Below, one piece after another: positions 1 through 9,199 of a stretch of 51,589 nt of DNA. Position numbers and translations under genes: made by a program. Numbering within the stretch: position 1 is the first letter of the stretch; every line of letters begins with the position of its first letter. Origin of the DNA: Paludibacter sp. (lineage in GTDB: Bacteria; Bacteroidota; Bacteroidia; Bacteroidales; Paludibacteraceae); assembly GCA_028690665.1 (NCBI GenBank), contig JAQVAV010000021.1:1-51589 (forward strand). The letters are read 5' to 3'. The notes under the pieces are model-generated. The model did no database searches, was not told the DNA's origin, and saw only the letters and a list, made by a program, of their open reading frames with translations.

Positions 1-2400
1 ACCGACAGCGGCAATAGTTTTTCCGTTCCAGTTTAGTGGAAGTTCTTTATTGCAAACTGTTAGATTCGTCTCTGAACTGGTTGGGACATTTACCGTCAGA
101 TTCAAAGTGGTGATACTGTCACAACCGACAGAATTAATCAATGTATCGGTATAAATACCGGCAGCGGCAATAGTTTTTCCGTTCCAGTTTAGTGGAAGTT
201 CTTTATTGCAAACTGTTAGATTCGTCTCTGAACTGGTCGGAACATTCACTGTCAGATTTAAAGTGGTAATACTATCGCAACCGGCTGCATTAATCAGAGT
301 ATCGGTATAAGTCCCTGTTGCGGTAAATAATTTTCCATGCCAAAGGTAAGGCAAATCAGAGGAACAGATTGTTGCATTGGTCTGGGAACTCGTCGGAACA
401 TTCACTATCAGATTCAAAGTGGTGATACTGTCGCAACCGGCTACATTAATCAAAGTATCGGTATAAGTCCCAGTTATGGTAAATGATTTTCCATGCCAGA
501 GGTAAGGCAAATCAGAGGAACAGATTGTTGCATTGGTCTCGGAGCTAGTCGGAACATTCACTGTCAGATTCAAAGTGGTGATACTGTCGCAACCGGCTAC
601 ATTAATCAAAGTATCGGTATAAGTCCCAGTTATGGTAAATGATTTTTCATGCCAAAGATATGGTAAATCAGAGGAACAGATTATTGCATTGGTCTGGGAA
701 CTCGTCGGAACATTCACGGTCAAATTCAAAGTAGTGATACTATCGCAACCGGCTGCATTAACCAAAGTATCGGTGTAAATACCGGCAGCGGCAATAGTTT
801 TTCCGTTCCAGTTTAGTGGAAGTTCTTTATTGCAAACTGTTAGATTCGTCTCTGAACTAGTCGGAACATTCACTGTCAGGTCCAAAGTGGTGATACTGTC
901 GCAACCAACAGCATTAATCAGAGTATCGGTATAAGTTCCTGGTGCGGTAAATGATTTTCCATGCCAGAGGTAAGGCAAATCAGAGGAACAGATTATTGCA
1001 TTGGTCTGGGAACTCGTCGGGACATTTACCATCAGATTCAATGTGGTGATACTATCGCAACCGACAGAATTAATCAATGTATCGGTATAAATACCGGCAG
1101 CGGCAATAGTTTTTCCGTTCCAGTTTAGTGGAAGTTCTTTATTGCAAACTGTTAGATTCGTCTCTGAACTCGTCGGAACATTCACGGTCAGATTCATTGT
1201 GGTGATACTATCGCAACCGGCTGCATTAATCAGAGTATCGGTATAAATACCGGCAGCGGCAATAGTTTTTCCGTTCCAGTTTAGTGGAAGTTCTTTATTG
1301 CAAACTGTTAGATTCGTCTCTGAACTCGTCGGAACATTCACTGTCAGATTTAATGTGGTGATACTATCGCAACCAGCAACATTAATCAGAGTATCAGTAT
1401 AAATGCCTGTTGCGGTAAATGATTTTTCATGCCAAAGGTAAGGCAAATCAGAGGAACAGATTATTGCATTGGTCTCTGAACTGGTTGGGACATTCACGGT
1501 CAGATTCAATGTGGTAATGCTATCGCAACCAGCAACATTAATCAGAGTATCGGTATAAGTCCCTGCTGTTGTAAATAATTTTCCATGCCAAAGGTAGGGC
1601 AAATCAGAGGAACAGATTATTGCATTGGTCTGGGAACTCGTTGGAACATTCACGGTCAGATTCAATGTGGTAATGCTATCGCAACCAGCTGCATTAATCA
1701 GAGTATCGGTATAAATACCGGCAGCGGCAATAATTTTTCCGTTCCAGTTTAGTGGAAGTTCTTTATTGCAAACTGTTAGATTCGTCTCTGAACTCGTCGG
1801 AATATTCATTGTCAGGTCCAAAGTAGTAATACTATCGCAACCAACAGTATTAATCAGAGTATCGGTATAAGTCCCTGTTGCGGTAAATGATTTTCCATGC
1901 CAGAGGTAAGGCAAATCAGAAGAACAGGTTGTTGCATTGGTCTCGGAGCTAGTCGGAACATTCACGGTCAAATTCAAAGTAGTGATACTATCGCAATCCA
2001 CGGAATTAGTCAGAGTATCAGTATAAATGCCTGTTGCGGTAAATGAGGTTCCGTGCCAAGTGTAAGGCAAATCAGAGGAACAGATTGTTGCATTGGTCTC
2101 GGAGCTAGTCGGAACATTTACTGTCAAGTTCAAAGTAGTAATACTATCGCAACCAGCTGCATTAATCAGAGTATCGGTATAAATACCGGCAGCGGCAATA
2201 GTTTTTCCGTTCCAGTTTAGTGGAAGTTCTTTATTGCAAACTGTTAGATTCGTCTCGGAACTCGTCGGGACATTTATCGTCAGATTCAAAATAGTAATAC
2301 TATCGCAACCGACAGAATTAGTCAAAGTATCGGTATAAGTTCCTGTTGCGGTAAATGATTTCCCATGCCAGAGGTAAGGCAAATCAGAGGAACAAACAAC
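1..2400 (-). repeat. Tandem array of 156-bp (52-residue) coding modules, two types
   Basis: Fifteen GCDS-type motifs recur at an exact 156-bp spacing (Asp codons at 2302, 2146, 1990 and so on down to 118), and a sixteenth module is cut by the window edge. Two module types are seen. Type A has LPYLWHGKSFTATGTYTDTL and type B has LPLNWNGKTIAAAGIYTDTL. Read from the N-terminus the order is A B A A B A A B B A B A A A B B. Copies of one type are almost identical at DNA level, which points to recent duplication or gene conversion. Confidence 0.93.
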
Positions 2401-3276
2401 CGCTGTCTGATCTGAATAGGTTGCAAAACCAACCGTTAATATAACTTTCTCTGTATTACTATAAACAATAGTCCCCTTGGTTGTACTTACAGTCAAAGAC
2501 ACATTATAATCTCCTGCAGCTAAGGGAAAAACATAGGGATCTTTTGCCGTTGAATCAGGCAAAAATTTCAAAGGTGATACACCGGTTGATTTCCAACTAT
2601 ATACAACCGGAGTACCGGTTGCTCCAGTATAATCTCCATGGAGTTGAACCGTATCTCCAAAACATACAAAATAAGGAGTGGTAACGACAGAATTAAGCGT
2701 TCCTCCGTGCTGCATCAATTCAGCAAAAGTAAAAATGCTCCCTGGTGCTCCATTGCACGCAGCCAGTTTAGCTGTTCCCTGATAAATATTCTGATTGTTA
2801 CTACATTGCCCGCTCAATCCACCTGCCCAAACCAGGATTACAGCATTCTCAGGTATCCATAAATTCGACTTTTGATTAAATTCTATTGTTGCATAAGGCG
2901 TTAAGTCTGGAGTAACATAAATATACTGAGTATTCAAATAAAAATTGACCCCATTATTATCTCCATGTAAACTAAGCTTTCCATCAATAATGAGTATTCC
3001 CATGGGTTCTGTAGAAATTTCGGAATCAATCGTGACTTCATGCCCATATTGAATATTTACAGAATAAGTTCCCGAAAATTCACCCGGATATGTCGGTGAA
3101 GTTAACCAATTAGCTCCATCAAAAATTTCCCAGGTTCCTGAACCTGTCCACTCACCGGAAGTTAAGCTTCTGTAATCACCAATATTTTGAGCGTACAATA
3201 ACACCCCCATTAGCAAGCCAAAAGCCAATAGAAATAATTTTAAAACTAAGTGAAAACGTGAATATATAAAGTTCAT
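1..3276 (-). CDS. Giant secreted repeat protein, N-terminal part (runs off the left edge)
   Basis: The reading frame is open without a stop for 1092 codons, from an ATG to the first base of the window, so the C-terminus lies outside. The first 30 or so residues form a hydrophobic export signal ending near LLYAQ. Residues about 30-180 resemble a G8/adhesin-like secreted region (WEIFDGANW, then a beta-rich stretch). Residues about 200-285 look like a PKD-type Ig fold. The rest is a tandem array of 52-residue modules with the repeated core GCDSITTLNLTV. Such long secreted repeat proteins of Bacteroidota normally end in a T9SS sorting domain and are displayed on the surface or released. That end is not visible here, so T9SS export is inferred. 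A role in adhesion or matrix formation is likely but unproven. Confidence 0.85.
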   Translation of the reverse strand, partial: MNFIYSRFHLVLKLFLLAFGLLMGVLLYAQNIGDYRSLTSGEWTGSGTWEIFDGANWLTSPTYPGEFSGTYSVNIQYGHEVTIDSEISTEPMGILIIDGKLSLHGDNNGVNFYLNTQYIYVTPDLTPYATIEFNQKSNLWIPENAVILVWAGGLSGQCSNNQNIYQGTAKLAACNGAPGSIFTFAELMQHGGTLNSVVTTPYFVCFGDTVQLHGDYTGATGTPVVYSWKSTGVSPLKFLPDSTAKDPYVFPLAAGDYNVSLTVSTTKGTIVYSNTEKVILTVGFATYSDQTAVVCSSDLPYLWHGKSFTATGTYTDTLTNSVGCDSITILNLTINVPTSSETNLTVCNKELPLNWNGKTIAAAGIYTDTLINAAGCDSITTLNLTVNVPTSSETNATICSSDLPYTWHGTSFTATGIYTDTLTNSVDCDSITTLNLTVNVPTSSETNATTCSSDLPYLWHGKSFTATGTYTDTLINTVGCDSITTLDLTMNIPTSSETNLTVCNKELPLNWNGKIIAAAGIYTDTLINAAGCDSITTLNLTVNVPTSSQTNAIICSSDLPYLWHGKLFTTAGTYTDTLINVAGCDSITTLNLTVNVPTSSETNAIICSSDLPYLWHEKSFTATGIYTDTLINVAGCDSITTLNLTVNVPTSSETNLTVCNKELPLNWNGKTIAAAGIYTDTLINAAGCDSITTMNLTVNVPTSSETNLTVCNKELPLNWNGKTIAAAGIYTDTLINSVGCDSITTLNLMVNVPTSSQTNAIICSSDLPYLWHGKSFTAPGTYTDTLINAVGCDSITTLDLTVNVPTSSETNLTVCNKELPLNWNGKTIAAAGIYTDTLVNAAGCDSITTLNLTVNVPTSSQTNAIICSSDLPYLWHEKSFTITGTYTDTLINVAGCDSITTLNLTVNVPTSSETNATICSSDLPYLWHGKSFTITGTYTDTLINVAGCDSITTLNLIVNVPTSSQTNATICSSDLPYLWHGKLFTATGTYTDTLINAAGCDSITTLNLTVNVPTSSETNLTVCNKELPLNWNGKTIAAAGIYTDTLINSVGCDSITTLNLTVNVPTSSETNLTVCNKELPLNWNGKTIAAVG

Positions 3277-4043
3277 TATCTATAATGAATCGATATTATA
3301 ATTATGAGTTATAATTTACAATTCAGATAACTTAACAAAAAGTAAGGTGATTACAAAGATGGTATGCTGATAAATAGTATTAATTATTACATTTAATTAA
3401 GCTTTAAAAAATATATTATATACAAATTTACCAATTAAATCAAGAAAATTAATTATTCAAAGAAAATTAAAACAGACAAGAATATAATATATTTATAATC
3501 AACAATTTATTTCTAAAAAATATTATTCATGCGACTAGATATTGTCTAATACAAGCTACGACATATTAATTTTACACTGTATTTAACAATATAACATCTC
3601 GCTTCAAAAAACATCTCGTAAAGAAAATTACTACATATTAAGAAAAACTATTATCTATAATTCTAAGCTATTATTAAACATAAAAATCATGACTATTTTA
3701 ATTAAAATTAGTATTAATAATTTTATTTTCAATAACGGATTAATTGTAATTGTGACAACAATCACAAAAATGTAATAAAACAAGATATACAACTGATTAA
3801 ATGGAACTTAAATCACCATTAAATACTTCCACATTCTAAAATGGATGTTAATACATACAGCAAAACTAAAAAAATACCTTTTCACGATAAACAAGTTTGG
3901 CCGACTAAGTGTTAAGTGTAATAATTATAAATTTTCATCTCTTACTTTTTTACATTCGGGTTTTGGATTTATCAAACTGTATACATATTACGATTAAGTA
4001 TAATCCAGACTTGTAAATAATACTAAAAACATCAAAATCAAAC
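3277..4043. other. AT-rich intergenic region, no gene seen
   Basis: This 767-bp gap separates the divergently transcribed repeat-protein gene and sucC. It is strongly AT-rich with frequent stops in all frames. It must hold the promoters of both flanking genes, but no clear TTTG/TAnnTTTG pair could be placed. No RNA gene or mobile element was recognised. Confidence 0.5.
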
Positions 4044-5174
4044 ATGAAAATTCACGAGTATCAAGCAAGACAGCTCTTCAGGGAATATGGCATTCCTGTG
4101 ACAGATGGCATTCTTTGCCACACGGTGAGTGATGTAGAGAAAGCTGCCCGCGAAATGAACAGAATGGTGGTTGTAAAAGCACAGGTTCTGACAGGTGGAA
4201 GAGGGAAAGCCGGTGGTGTAAAATTGGCTAAAACAGTTAATGATGCGGTATCGGCTGCCAAACAAATTTTGGGCATGGATATAAAAGGTTACACCGTTGA
4301 AAAAGTATTAGTAGCCGATGCGGTTGAAATTCAGAAAGAATATTACGTGGGAATGACGATAGACCGCAATACTAAATCAGTATTGTTTATGGCAAGTTCA
4401 GAGGGTGGTGTTGAAATTGAAGAAGTTGCCAAAACAAATCCAGAAGCTATTCATAAAATTCCTATTGACCCGGATTTAGGTATGTCCGATTTTATGGCAC
4501 GCAAGATCGCTTTTAAACTTTTCAGCGATATCAATTTAGTAAAACAGGCTGCCGACATTTTCAAAAAACTTTACAAAATATGCATTAACACCGATGCTTC
4601 ACTGGTTGAAATTAATCCTTTGGTTATTACCAACGAAAACAAACTAATGGCTATCGATGGCAAAATGAATTTTGACGACAACGCCTTATACCGTCAACCA
4701 GAAATTGCTGTAATGAACGAACCCGATGAAGATGAAAAGAAAGAATTGAAGGCAAAAGAAAGCGGGTTGAGTTACATTCGTCTTGATGGAAATATCGGCT
4801 GTATGGTAAACGGAGCGGGATTAGCAATGGCAACCATGGACGTAATTAAACACTTTGGAGGTAGCCCGGCTAACTTTTTGGATATTGGTGGCAGTTCAAG
4901 TCCTAAAAAGGTTATTGCAGCCATGAATCTTTTACTGTCAGACAAAAACGTAAAAGTTATAATGATTAATATTTTCGGTGGAATTACCCGTTGTGATGAC
5001 GTTGCTCGTGGACTGATTACTGCTCTTGACGAAATGAAAGTGGATATTCCTATTGTCATTCGCCTTTCCGGCACTAATGCAGAAGAAGGATTACGTATTA
5101 TTAAAGAAAAAAATCTCCCTACTGTAAAATCGCTCAGTGACGCAGCTCAATATGCGATTAAAGCTATTAGCTGA
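4044..5174 (+). CDS. sucC: Succinyl-CoA synthetase, beta subunit
   Basis: The beta chain of the TCA-cycle enzyme that interconverts succinyl-CoA and succinate while making or using a nucleoside triphosphate. The 376-residue protein begins MKIHEYQARQLF, the family's typical start. It has an ATP-grasp nucleotide-binding domain (VVVKAQVLTGGRGKAGGVK, residues about 43-61) and a C-terminal CoA-ligase domain (NIFGGITRCDDVARG). Length is close to the usual 385. It lies 115 bp before sucD, and the two subunits surely form one complex in the cytoplasm. Whether ATP or GTP is preferred cannot be read safely from sequence. Confidence 0.96.
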   Translation: MKIHEYQARQLFREYGIPVTDGILCHTVSDVEKAAREMNRMVVVKAQVLTGGRGKAGGVKLAKTVNDAVSAAKQILGMDIKGYTVEKVLVADAVEIQKEYYVGMTIDRNTKSVLFMASSEGGVEIEEVAKTNPEAIHKIPIDPDLGMSDFMARKIAFKLFSDINLVKQAADIFKKLYKICINTDASLVEINPLVITNENKLMAIDGKMNFDDNALYRQPEIAVMNEPDEDEKKELKAKESGLSYIRLDGNIGCMVNGAGLAMATMDVIKHFGGSPANFLDIGGSSSPKKVIAAMNLLLSDKNVKVIMINIFGGITRCDDVARGLITALDEMKVDIPIVIRLSGTNAEEGLRIIKEKNLPTVKSLSDAAQYAIKAIS

Positions 5175-5289
5175 ACATGAATAGTCAACTCAGAATTGAA
5201 AAACTTCTGATATATTTAAATTCAATCAAATGCAGTTATGCGAATAATCGTAAATCTAAAAAATTATAAAATCGTAAATTATACAGACC

Positions 5290-6162
5290 ATGAGTATATT
5301 AATCAATAAAAACACAAAACTAATTGTTCAGGGAATTACGGGACGGGATGGCGGTTTCCATACCGGTAAGATGATAGCATACGGGACCAATGTTGTAGGC
5401 GGAGTATCCCCGGGCAAGGGAGGACAAACCGTTCACGATGTTCCGGTATTCAATACGGTAGAAGATGCAGTAAGATCTACAGGAGCAAACACCTCTATTA
5501 TTTTTGTGCCTGCACCTTTAGCCGCAGATGCAATTTTGGAAGCAGCAGAAGGTGGCGTAAAATTAGTTGTATGCATCTCCGAAGGAGTTCCGACATTAGA
5601 TATGATTAAAGTAAACAGTTACCTGAAAAAAAAAGATGTAAAACTTATCGGAGCAAATTGTCCGGGGCTTATTACCCCAGGTGAAAGTATGGTCGGAATT
5701 CTGCCGGGAAATATCTTTTCCAAAGGGAATATCGGGCTAATGAGCCGAAGCGGTACTCTGACTTACCTGATGGTAAATCAATTGACCGAAGCCGGATTAG
5801 GACAAAGTACCTGTGTCGGTATCGGAGGAGACCCTGTTGCAGGACTTTACTATCAGGAATTGCTTGAAATGTTCGAAAATGATCCCGAAACAGAGGCTAT
5901 CGTTCTAATTGGCGAAATTGGAGGAGATGCAGAAGAACGTGCTGCACAATACATCAAAGAGCATGTCACAAAGCCGGTCGTTGCCTTTATTGCCGGACAA
6001 ACAGCTCCTCCGGGTAAACGTATGGGACATGCAGGAGCTATTATTTCGAGCGGTAGCGGAACTGCAACTGAAAAAATTGCGGCTTTTGAAGCAGTAGGTG
6101 TTCCTGTTGCTAAACTCCCTGCTGAAATACCTCAATTACTAAAAAAACTTATGAAAAAATAA
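5290..6162 (+). CDS. sucD: Succinyl-CoA synthetase, alpha subunit
   Basis: The alpha chain carries the CoA-binding Rossmann domain and the phosphohistidine. The 290-residue protein has the CoA-binding start [18 protein letters not shown] and the catalytic motif GHAGAI, with the phosphorylated histidine at His247. Length and ends match the family. It follows sucC and is closed by a strong intrinsic terminator, so sucC-sucD form a two-gene unit. Confidence 0.96.
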   Translation: MSILINKNTKLIVQGITGRDGGFHTGKMIAYGTNVVGGVSPGKGGQTVHDVPVFNTVEDAVRSTGANTSIIFVPAPLAADAILEAAEGGVKLVVCISEGVPTLDMIKVNSYLKKKDVKLIGANCPGLITPGESMVGILPGNIFSKGNIGLMSRSGTLTYLMVNQLTEAGLGQSTCVGIGGDPVAGLYYQELLEMFENDPETEAIVLIGEIGGDAEERAAQYIKEHVTKPVVAFIAGQTAPPGKRMGHAGAIISSGSGTATEKIAAFEAVGVPVAKLPAEIPQLLKKLMKK

Positions 6163-6182
6163 TTGTTTTATTTTTTATACTC

Positions 6183-6229
6183 AAAACTCATTACTTGAAG
6201 GAAAACTCTTAAAAGTAATGAGTTTTTTT
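6183..6229 (+). terminator. Intrinsic terminator after sucD
   Basis: A perfect 14-bp stem (AAAACTCATTACTT with its complement AAGTAATGAGTTTT) around a 16-nt loop is followed by a T-rich tract. It lies 20 bp past the sucD stop. Confidence 0.88.
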
Positions 6230-6485
6230 ATTTCACTTTTTTTGATTTTTTTCTAAAACATACTACAATATAATCCTACATAAATGTAGAATCACTCGTT
6301 TTTTGAATACCACAAAGTAGTTTTTTAGCCATTTATTCTCAGCACAAAAATACAAGTCTCTAATTATCAAAATATTACAAAAATGGCATATCCTTTGAAA
6401 TGTGAATGGCCAAAATTAAGAGTTTTCTGAGTGCACAAAAGAAAATACTTTTTTACAAGCTAAAAAAGAAAAATTGCAAGCAAGT

Positions 6486-6842
6486 ATGGGTCATCATTCT
6501 GCCTTTTATATGGATGCCGGATTAACGGTATATCGTGACGGAGAAGTGTTTCTGTCACCTAATCATATAAGATTACTAAAACAGGTAGAAAAAGATGGCT
6601 CCATATCAGCCGCAGCCAAAAGCCTGAAAATGTCGTATCAGCATGCCTGGCATTTACTGGATAAAATAAATTATTTATCTCCATTGCCGGTTGTAATCAG
6701 ACAAAAAGGAGGAAAAGATGGTGGCGGTTGTTTGATTAGCAATTATGGGCTGAAGCTAGTCCGCATATTTGAACAGAAAGAAATTGATCTGAAAAACTTT
6801 CTGGAATCAAATAATGCTGATTTCAACAACTGTTTTTTTTAG
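6486..6842 (+). CDS. ModE-like winged-helix regulator, DNA-binding domain only
   Basis: This 118-residue protein matches the N-terminal LysR-type winged helix of ModE, the molybdate-responsive regulator: LSPNHIRLLKQVEKDGSISAAAKSLKMSYQHAW resembles the ModE recognition region. Full ModE is about 260 residues and has two C-terminal Mop/TOBE domains that bind molybdate. These are absent here. The ATG at 6486 is preferred; a TTG four codons upstream is also in frame. The gene stands directly before ModE-box-like palindromes and the molybdate transport genes, so control of that locus is a firm inference. How it senses metal without a Mop domain is open. The separate double-Mop protein encoded at 14472 could supply it. 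Confidence 0.85.
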   Translation: MGHHSAFYMDAGLTVYRDGEVFLSPNHIRLLKQVEKDGSISAAAKSLKMSYQHAWHLLDKINYLSPLPVVIRQKGGKDGGGCLISNYGLKLVRIFEQKEIDLKNFLESNNADFNNCFF

Positions 6843-6845
6843 TTT

Positions 6846-6870
6846 GCGTTATCCAATCTGAGTATAACGC
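6846..6870. promoter_or_regulatory. ModE-box-like palindrome 1, also a possible terminator
   Basis: GCGTTAT and ATAACGC flank an 11-nt spacer. The arms equal those of the E. coli ModE operator (CGTTAT...ATAACG). The site begins 3 bp after the regulator's stop and is followed by CT8, so it may also end that gene's transcript. Confidence 0.6.
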
Positions 6871-6882
6871 TCTTTTTTTTGA

Positions 6883-6914
6883 TTTTCGTTATTCTCTAAA
6901 GAATATAACGAAAA
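6883..6914. promoter_or_regulatory. ModE-box-like palindrome 2
   Basis: Perfect 10-bp arms TTTTCGTTAT and ATAACGAAAA are separated by 12 nt. CGTTAT-N12-ATAACG has the arms and spacing of the E. coli modA operator as I recall it. It lies 82 bp before the outer-membrane protein gene that opens the first molybdate operon, where a repressor would act. Confidence 0.72.
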
Positions 6915-6996
6915 GACAAACCAATTAAACAATTTAGAAACAACAATCTACGGTCAATACAGAAGCAGGTATGAATCGTATAAAAAAGTATTTGGT

Positions 6997-8280
6997 ATGA
7001 AAAAGATTTTTTACAGACTCCTGCTAATTTTTTTATTCGTTGTTACCTGTATGCAAGCGCAAACAGTTGTTATAGATGGAGAAATCCGTCCCCGTACAGA
7101 ATTTCAGGATGGTTATAAAAAACCTCTTGCAACAACGAGCGACCCAGGTATTTTTACCTCACAGCGTACCCGTTTGGGCTTTACATTCACAAGCGGAGTG
7201 TTAACTACACAAATTACAGTACAGGATGCAAGAGTTCTCGGGCAGCAGGGGATAGTGTCGGATGCCGCAACTACTGGTATTTATGAAGCATGGGCCGAAT
7301 TGCTATTAATACCGGGTGGATCGTTAAAAGTGGGAAGACAAACTATAAAATATGATGACGGTCGTCTGTTTGCCACTCCAACATGGACAACTAAAGGCAA
7401 AACTCATGATCTGGCATTGTTTAAGTATAGTATCAATGATTTTAAAGCTCATTTGGGTTTAGCTTACAACAACTCTTCCGAAATTACAAGTGAACAATTT
7501 TATACTCCGGCATCAGGCATCAGCTACAGAGGATTAGCCTATTTATGGTTATCGGCTCCAACATACAAAGGGTTCACCTTATCGGGAATTGTTGTAGATG
7601 AAGCTATGCAAGACACATTGGGCCTGGGAGGCATTTCCAAATATAAATTAATTGATATGTGCCAGACCTACACTTACGGAGGTAACCTGAAATATGACAA
7701 TGCTGACTTTCCGATTTCAGGGCTTGCTACAGCTTATTTTCAGGCGGGTAAAAATGTAGCAGGCAACACCATGGCCGGAAAAATGTTTGCGATCAAAGCC
7801 AATTACAAAGCAACCAGTTATCTGACAGCAAGTCTGGGAACAGATTATTTTTCAGGCGATGATAATAAAGCTTCAGATGGCATAATCAGTAATTTCAAAA
7901 AATTATATGGTTCTGATCACGGTTTTAACGGCTATATGGATTATTGGAATACTCCCTTAACAGTCGGATTACTTGACTATTACGGTAGTGTATCAGCTAA
8001 AGTAAATAAAAAGTGGAATTTTGTTGGTGCATTTCATTTGTTCAACACCCAATACGAAACAAGTACTTATGGAAAAGACCTTGGTTCCGAACTGGATTTA
8101 CAGGCATCTTACAAACTGAACACATGGACAACCGTTCAGGCCGGATACAGTAAATACTTTACAAACAGTAACACATTAGCAGCAAAAGGAATTACAGCAG
8201 GTACCAGCACAAATGCTCAATGGGCTTACGTGATGCTTACGATCAAACCAACATTTCTCAATACTGCTGATACCAAGTAG
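6997..8280 (+). CDS. Outer-membrane beta-barrel protein (alginate-export/porin-like)
   Basis: A 427-residue protein with a cleavable signal peptide (MKKIFYRLLLIFLFVVTCMQAQ). It continues with alternating aromatic and polar strands typical of a 16-18-strand barrel: RPRTEFQDGY, SQRTRLGFTF, LKVGRQTIKYDDGRLF, and a C-terminal strand near WAYVMLTIKP. The RPRxE and GRQ motifs are those of the AlgE-like alginate export family, which in Bacteroidota includes many porin-like proteins of unknown substrate. It is the first gene after the ModE-like boxes and 98 bp before modA. Passage of molybdate or tungstate across the outer membrane is therefore a reasonable inference, not shown by sequence. Confidence 0.8.
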   Translation: MKKIFYRLLLIFLFVVTCMQAQTVVIDGEIRPRTEFQDGYKKPLATTSDPGIFTSQRTRLGFTFTSGVLTTQITVQDARVLGQQGIVSDAATTGIYEAWAELLLIPGGSLKVGRQTIKYDDGRLFATPTWTTKGKTHDLALFKYSINDFKAHLGLAYNNSSEITSEQFYTPASGISYRGLAYLWLSAPTYKGFTLSGIVVDEAMQDTLGLGGISKYKLIDMCQTYTYGGNLKYDNADFPISGLATAYFQAGKNVAGNTMAGKMFAIKANYKATSYLTASLGTDYFSGDDNKASDGIISNFKKLYGSDHGFNGYMDYWNTPLTVGLLDYYGSVSAKVNKKWNFVGAFHLFNTQYETSTYGKDLGSELDLQASYKLNTWTTVQAGYSKYFTNSNTLAAKGITAGTSTNAQWAYVMLTIKPTFLNTADTK

Positions 8281-8378
8281 TTAACAAGCTAGTAAACAGT
8301 AAATTATATCATAAAGTTCATTAGTTTATCGGGTTATATCGATGTGTTTTTATTCTTTATTAAAAAAATATTATTAAA

Positions 8379-9131
8379 ATGAAAAAAATAATTTTCTCTT
8401 TGGTTATGATGCTGACGATAGTCAGCGCCTCCGCCCAGAAAGTAAATGTTGCTGCCGCAGCAAACTTGCGGTATGTATTAACTGAGATAAAAGACATATA
8501 TGTAAAACAGAATCCGAAATCGAAAGTAAACATTACTTTCGGAAGTTCGGGCACTCTGGTACAACAAATCTCAAACGGAGCCGGATTCGATTTTTTTTTG
8601 GCAGCTGACAACAAATATCCTTTAAAGCTTAAAGACAAAGGCCTTACTACCGGTGCAATGGTTACTTATGCTTATGGAAAGTTAGCACTTTACAGCACCA
8701 CTATTTCGGTAGAAAAAGAAGGGCTGGCAGCTTTAAAAATTGCCTCTGTAAAAAAGATTGCCGTTGCAAATCCGCAGACAGCTCCTTATGGCGACCGCTC
8801 TTTAGAATTGCTCAAATCACAGGGATTGTACGATGAACTGAAAGACAAAATTGTGATAGCCGAGAATATTTCGGCAGCAGCACAATATGCCTTTACGTCA
8901 AATACCGAACTTGGGTTTATCGCTTATTCGTTTGCATTGGCGCCCGATATGGCAGGTAAAGGACATTGCTACATTATTCCTCAAAAATTATATAAACCAA
9001 TAGAACAAGCTTGTATTCTTCTGAAAACATCTACATACAATACGGAAGCAGCCAGATTTAAAAAATATGTTCTTTCGGATGCTGTAAAACCTGTTTGGGA
9101 AAAATACGGATACGGAATTCCCGGAAAATAA
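8379..9131 (+). CDS. modA: Molybdate ABC transporter, periplasmic binding protein
   Basis: This 250-residue protein has a signal peptide ending near SASAQK, then VNVAAAANLRYVLTEI, the typical ModA start. GSSGTLVQQISNGAGFDFFLAADNKYP contains serine and backbone groups of the oxyanion site. The final part, VWEKYGYGIP, is the normal ModA end. It captures molybdate (or tungstate) and hands it to ModB. It is followed by a hairpin and then modB, modC. A second, divergent ModA-like protein lies at 15770. Confidence 0.94.
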   Translation: MKKIIFSLVMMLTIVSASAQKVNVAAAANLRYVLTEIKDIYVKQNPKSKVNITFGSSGTLVQQISNGAGFDFFLAADNKYPLKLKDKGLTTGAMVTYAYGKLALYSTTISVEKEGLAALKIASVKKIAVANPQTAPYGDRSLELLKSQGLYDELKDKIVIAENISAAAQYAFTSNTELGFIAYSFALAPDMAGKGHCYIIPQKLYKPIEQACILLKTSTYNTEAARFKKYVLSDAVKPVWEKYGYGIPGK

Positions 9132-9142
9132 ATTTATTGAAT

Positions 9143-9180
9143 ATAACTTTTCCAAAGTTTTTCAACTTTGGAAAAGTTAT
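9143..9180. repeat. 17-bp perfect hairpin between modA and modB (REP-like)
   Basis: ATAACTTTTCCAAAGTT and its exact complement surround a 4-nt loop. A near copy with the same core lies after glyA at 49153-49189, so this is a repeated extragenic palindrome. Here it sits inside an operon with no T-tract. It could stabilise modA mRNA or reduce read-through into modBC. Confidence 0.75.
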
Positions 9181-9199
9181 CAAAATAGGAAATAAGTAA

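Noticed and set aside
1-2400. Regular repeats could suggest a CRISPR array
   Set aside because: The period is 156 bp, the whole array is one open frame, and there are no short repeats with unique spacers.
2481-2862. Two short plus-strand frames over the repeat-protein gene
   Set aside because: They lie on the opposite strand of a continuous long coding frame and resemble no known protein.
6389-6397. TATCCTTTG as the ModE-like gene promoter
   Set aside because: It has one base too many for TAnnTTTG and no partner box; not strong enough to list.
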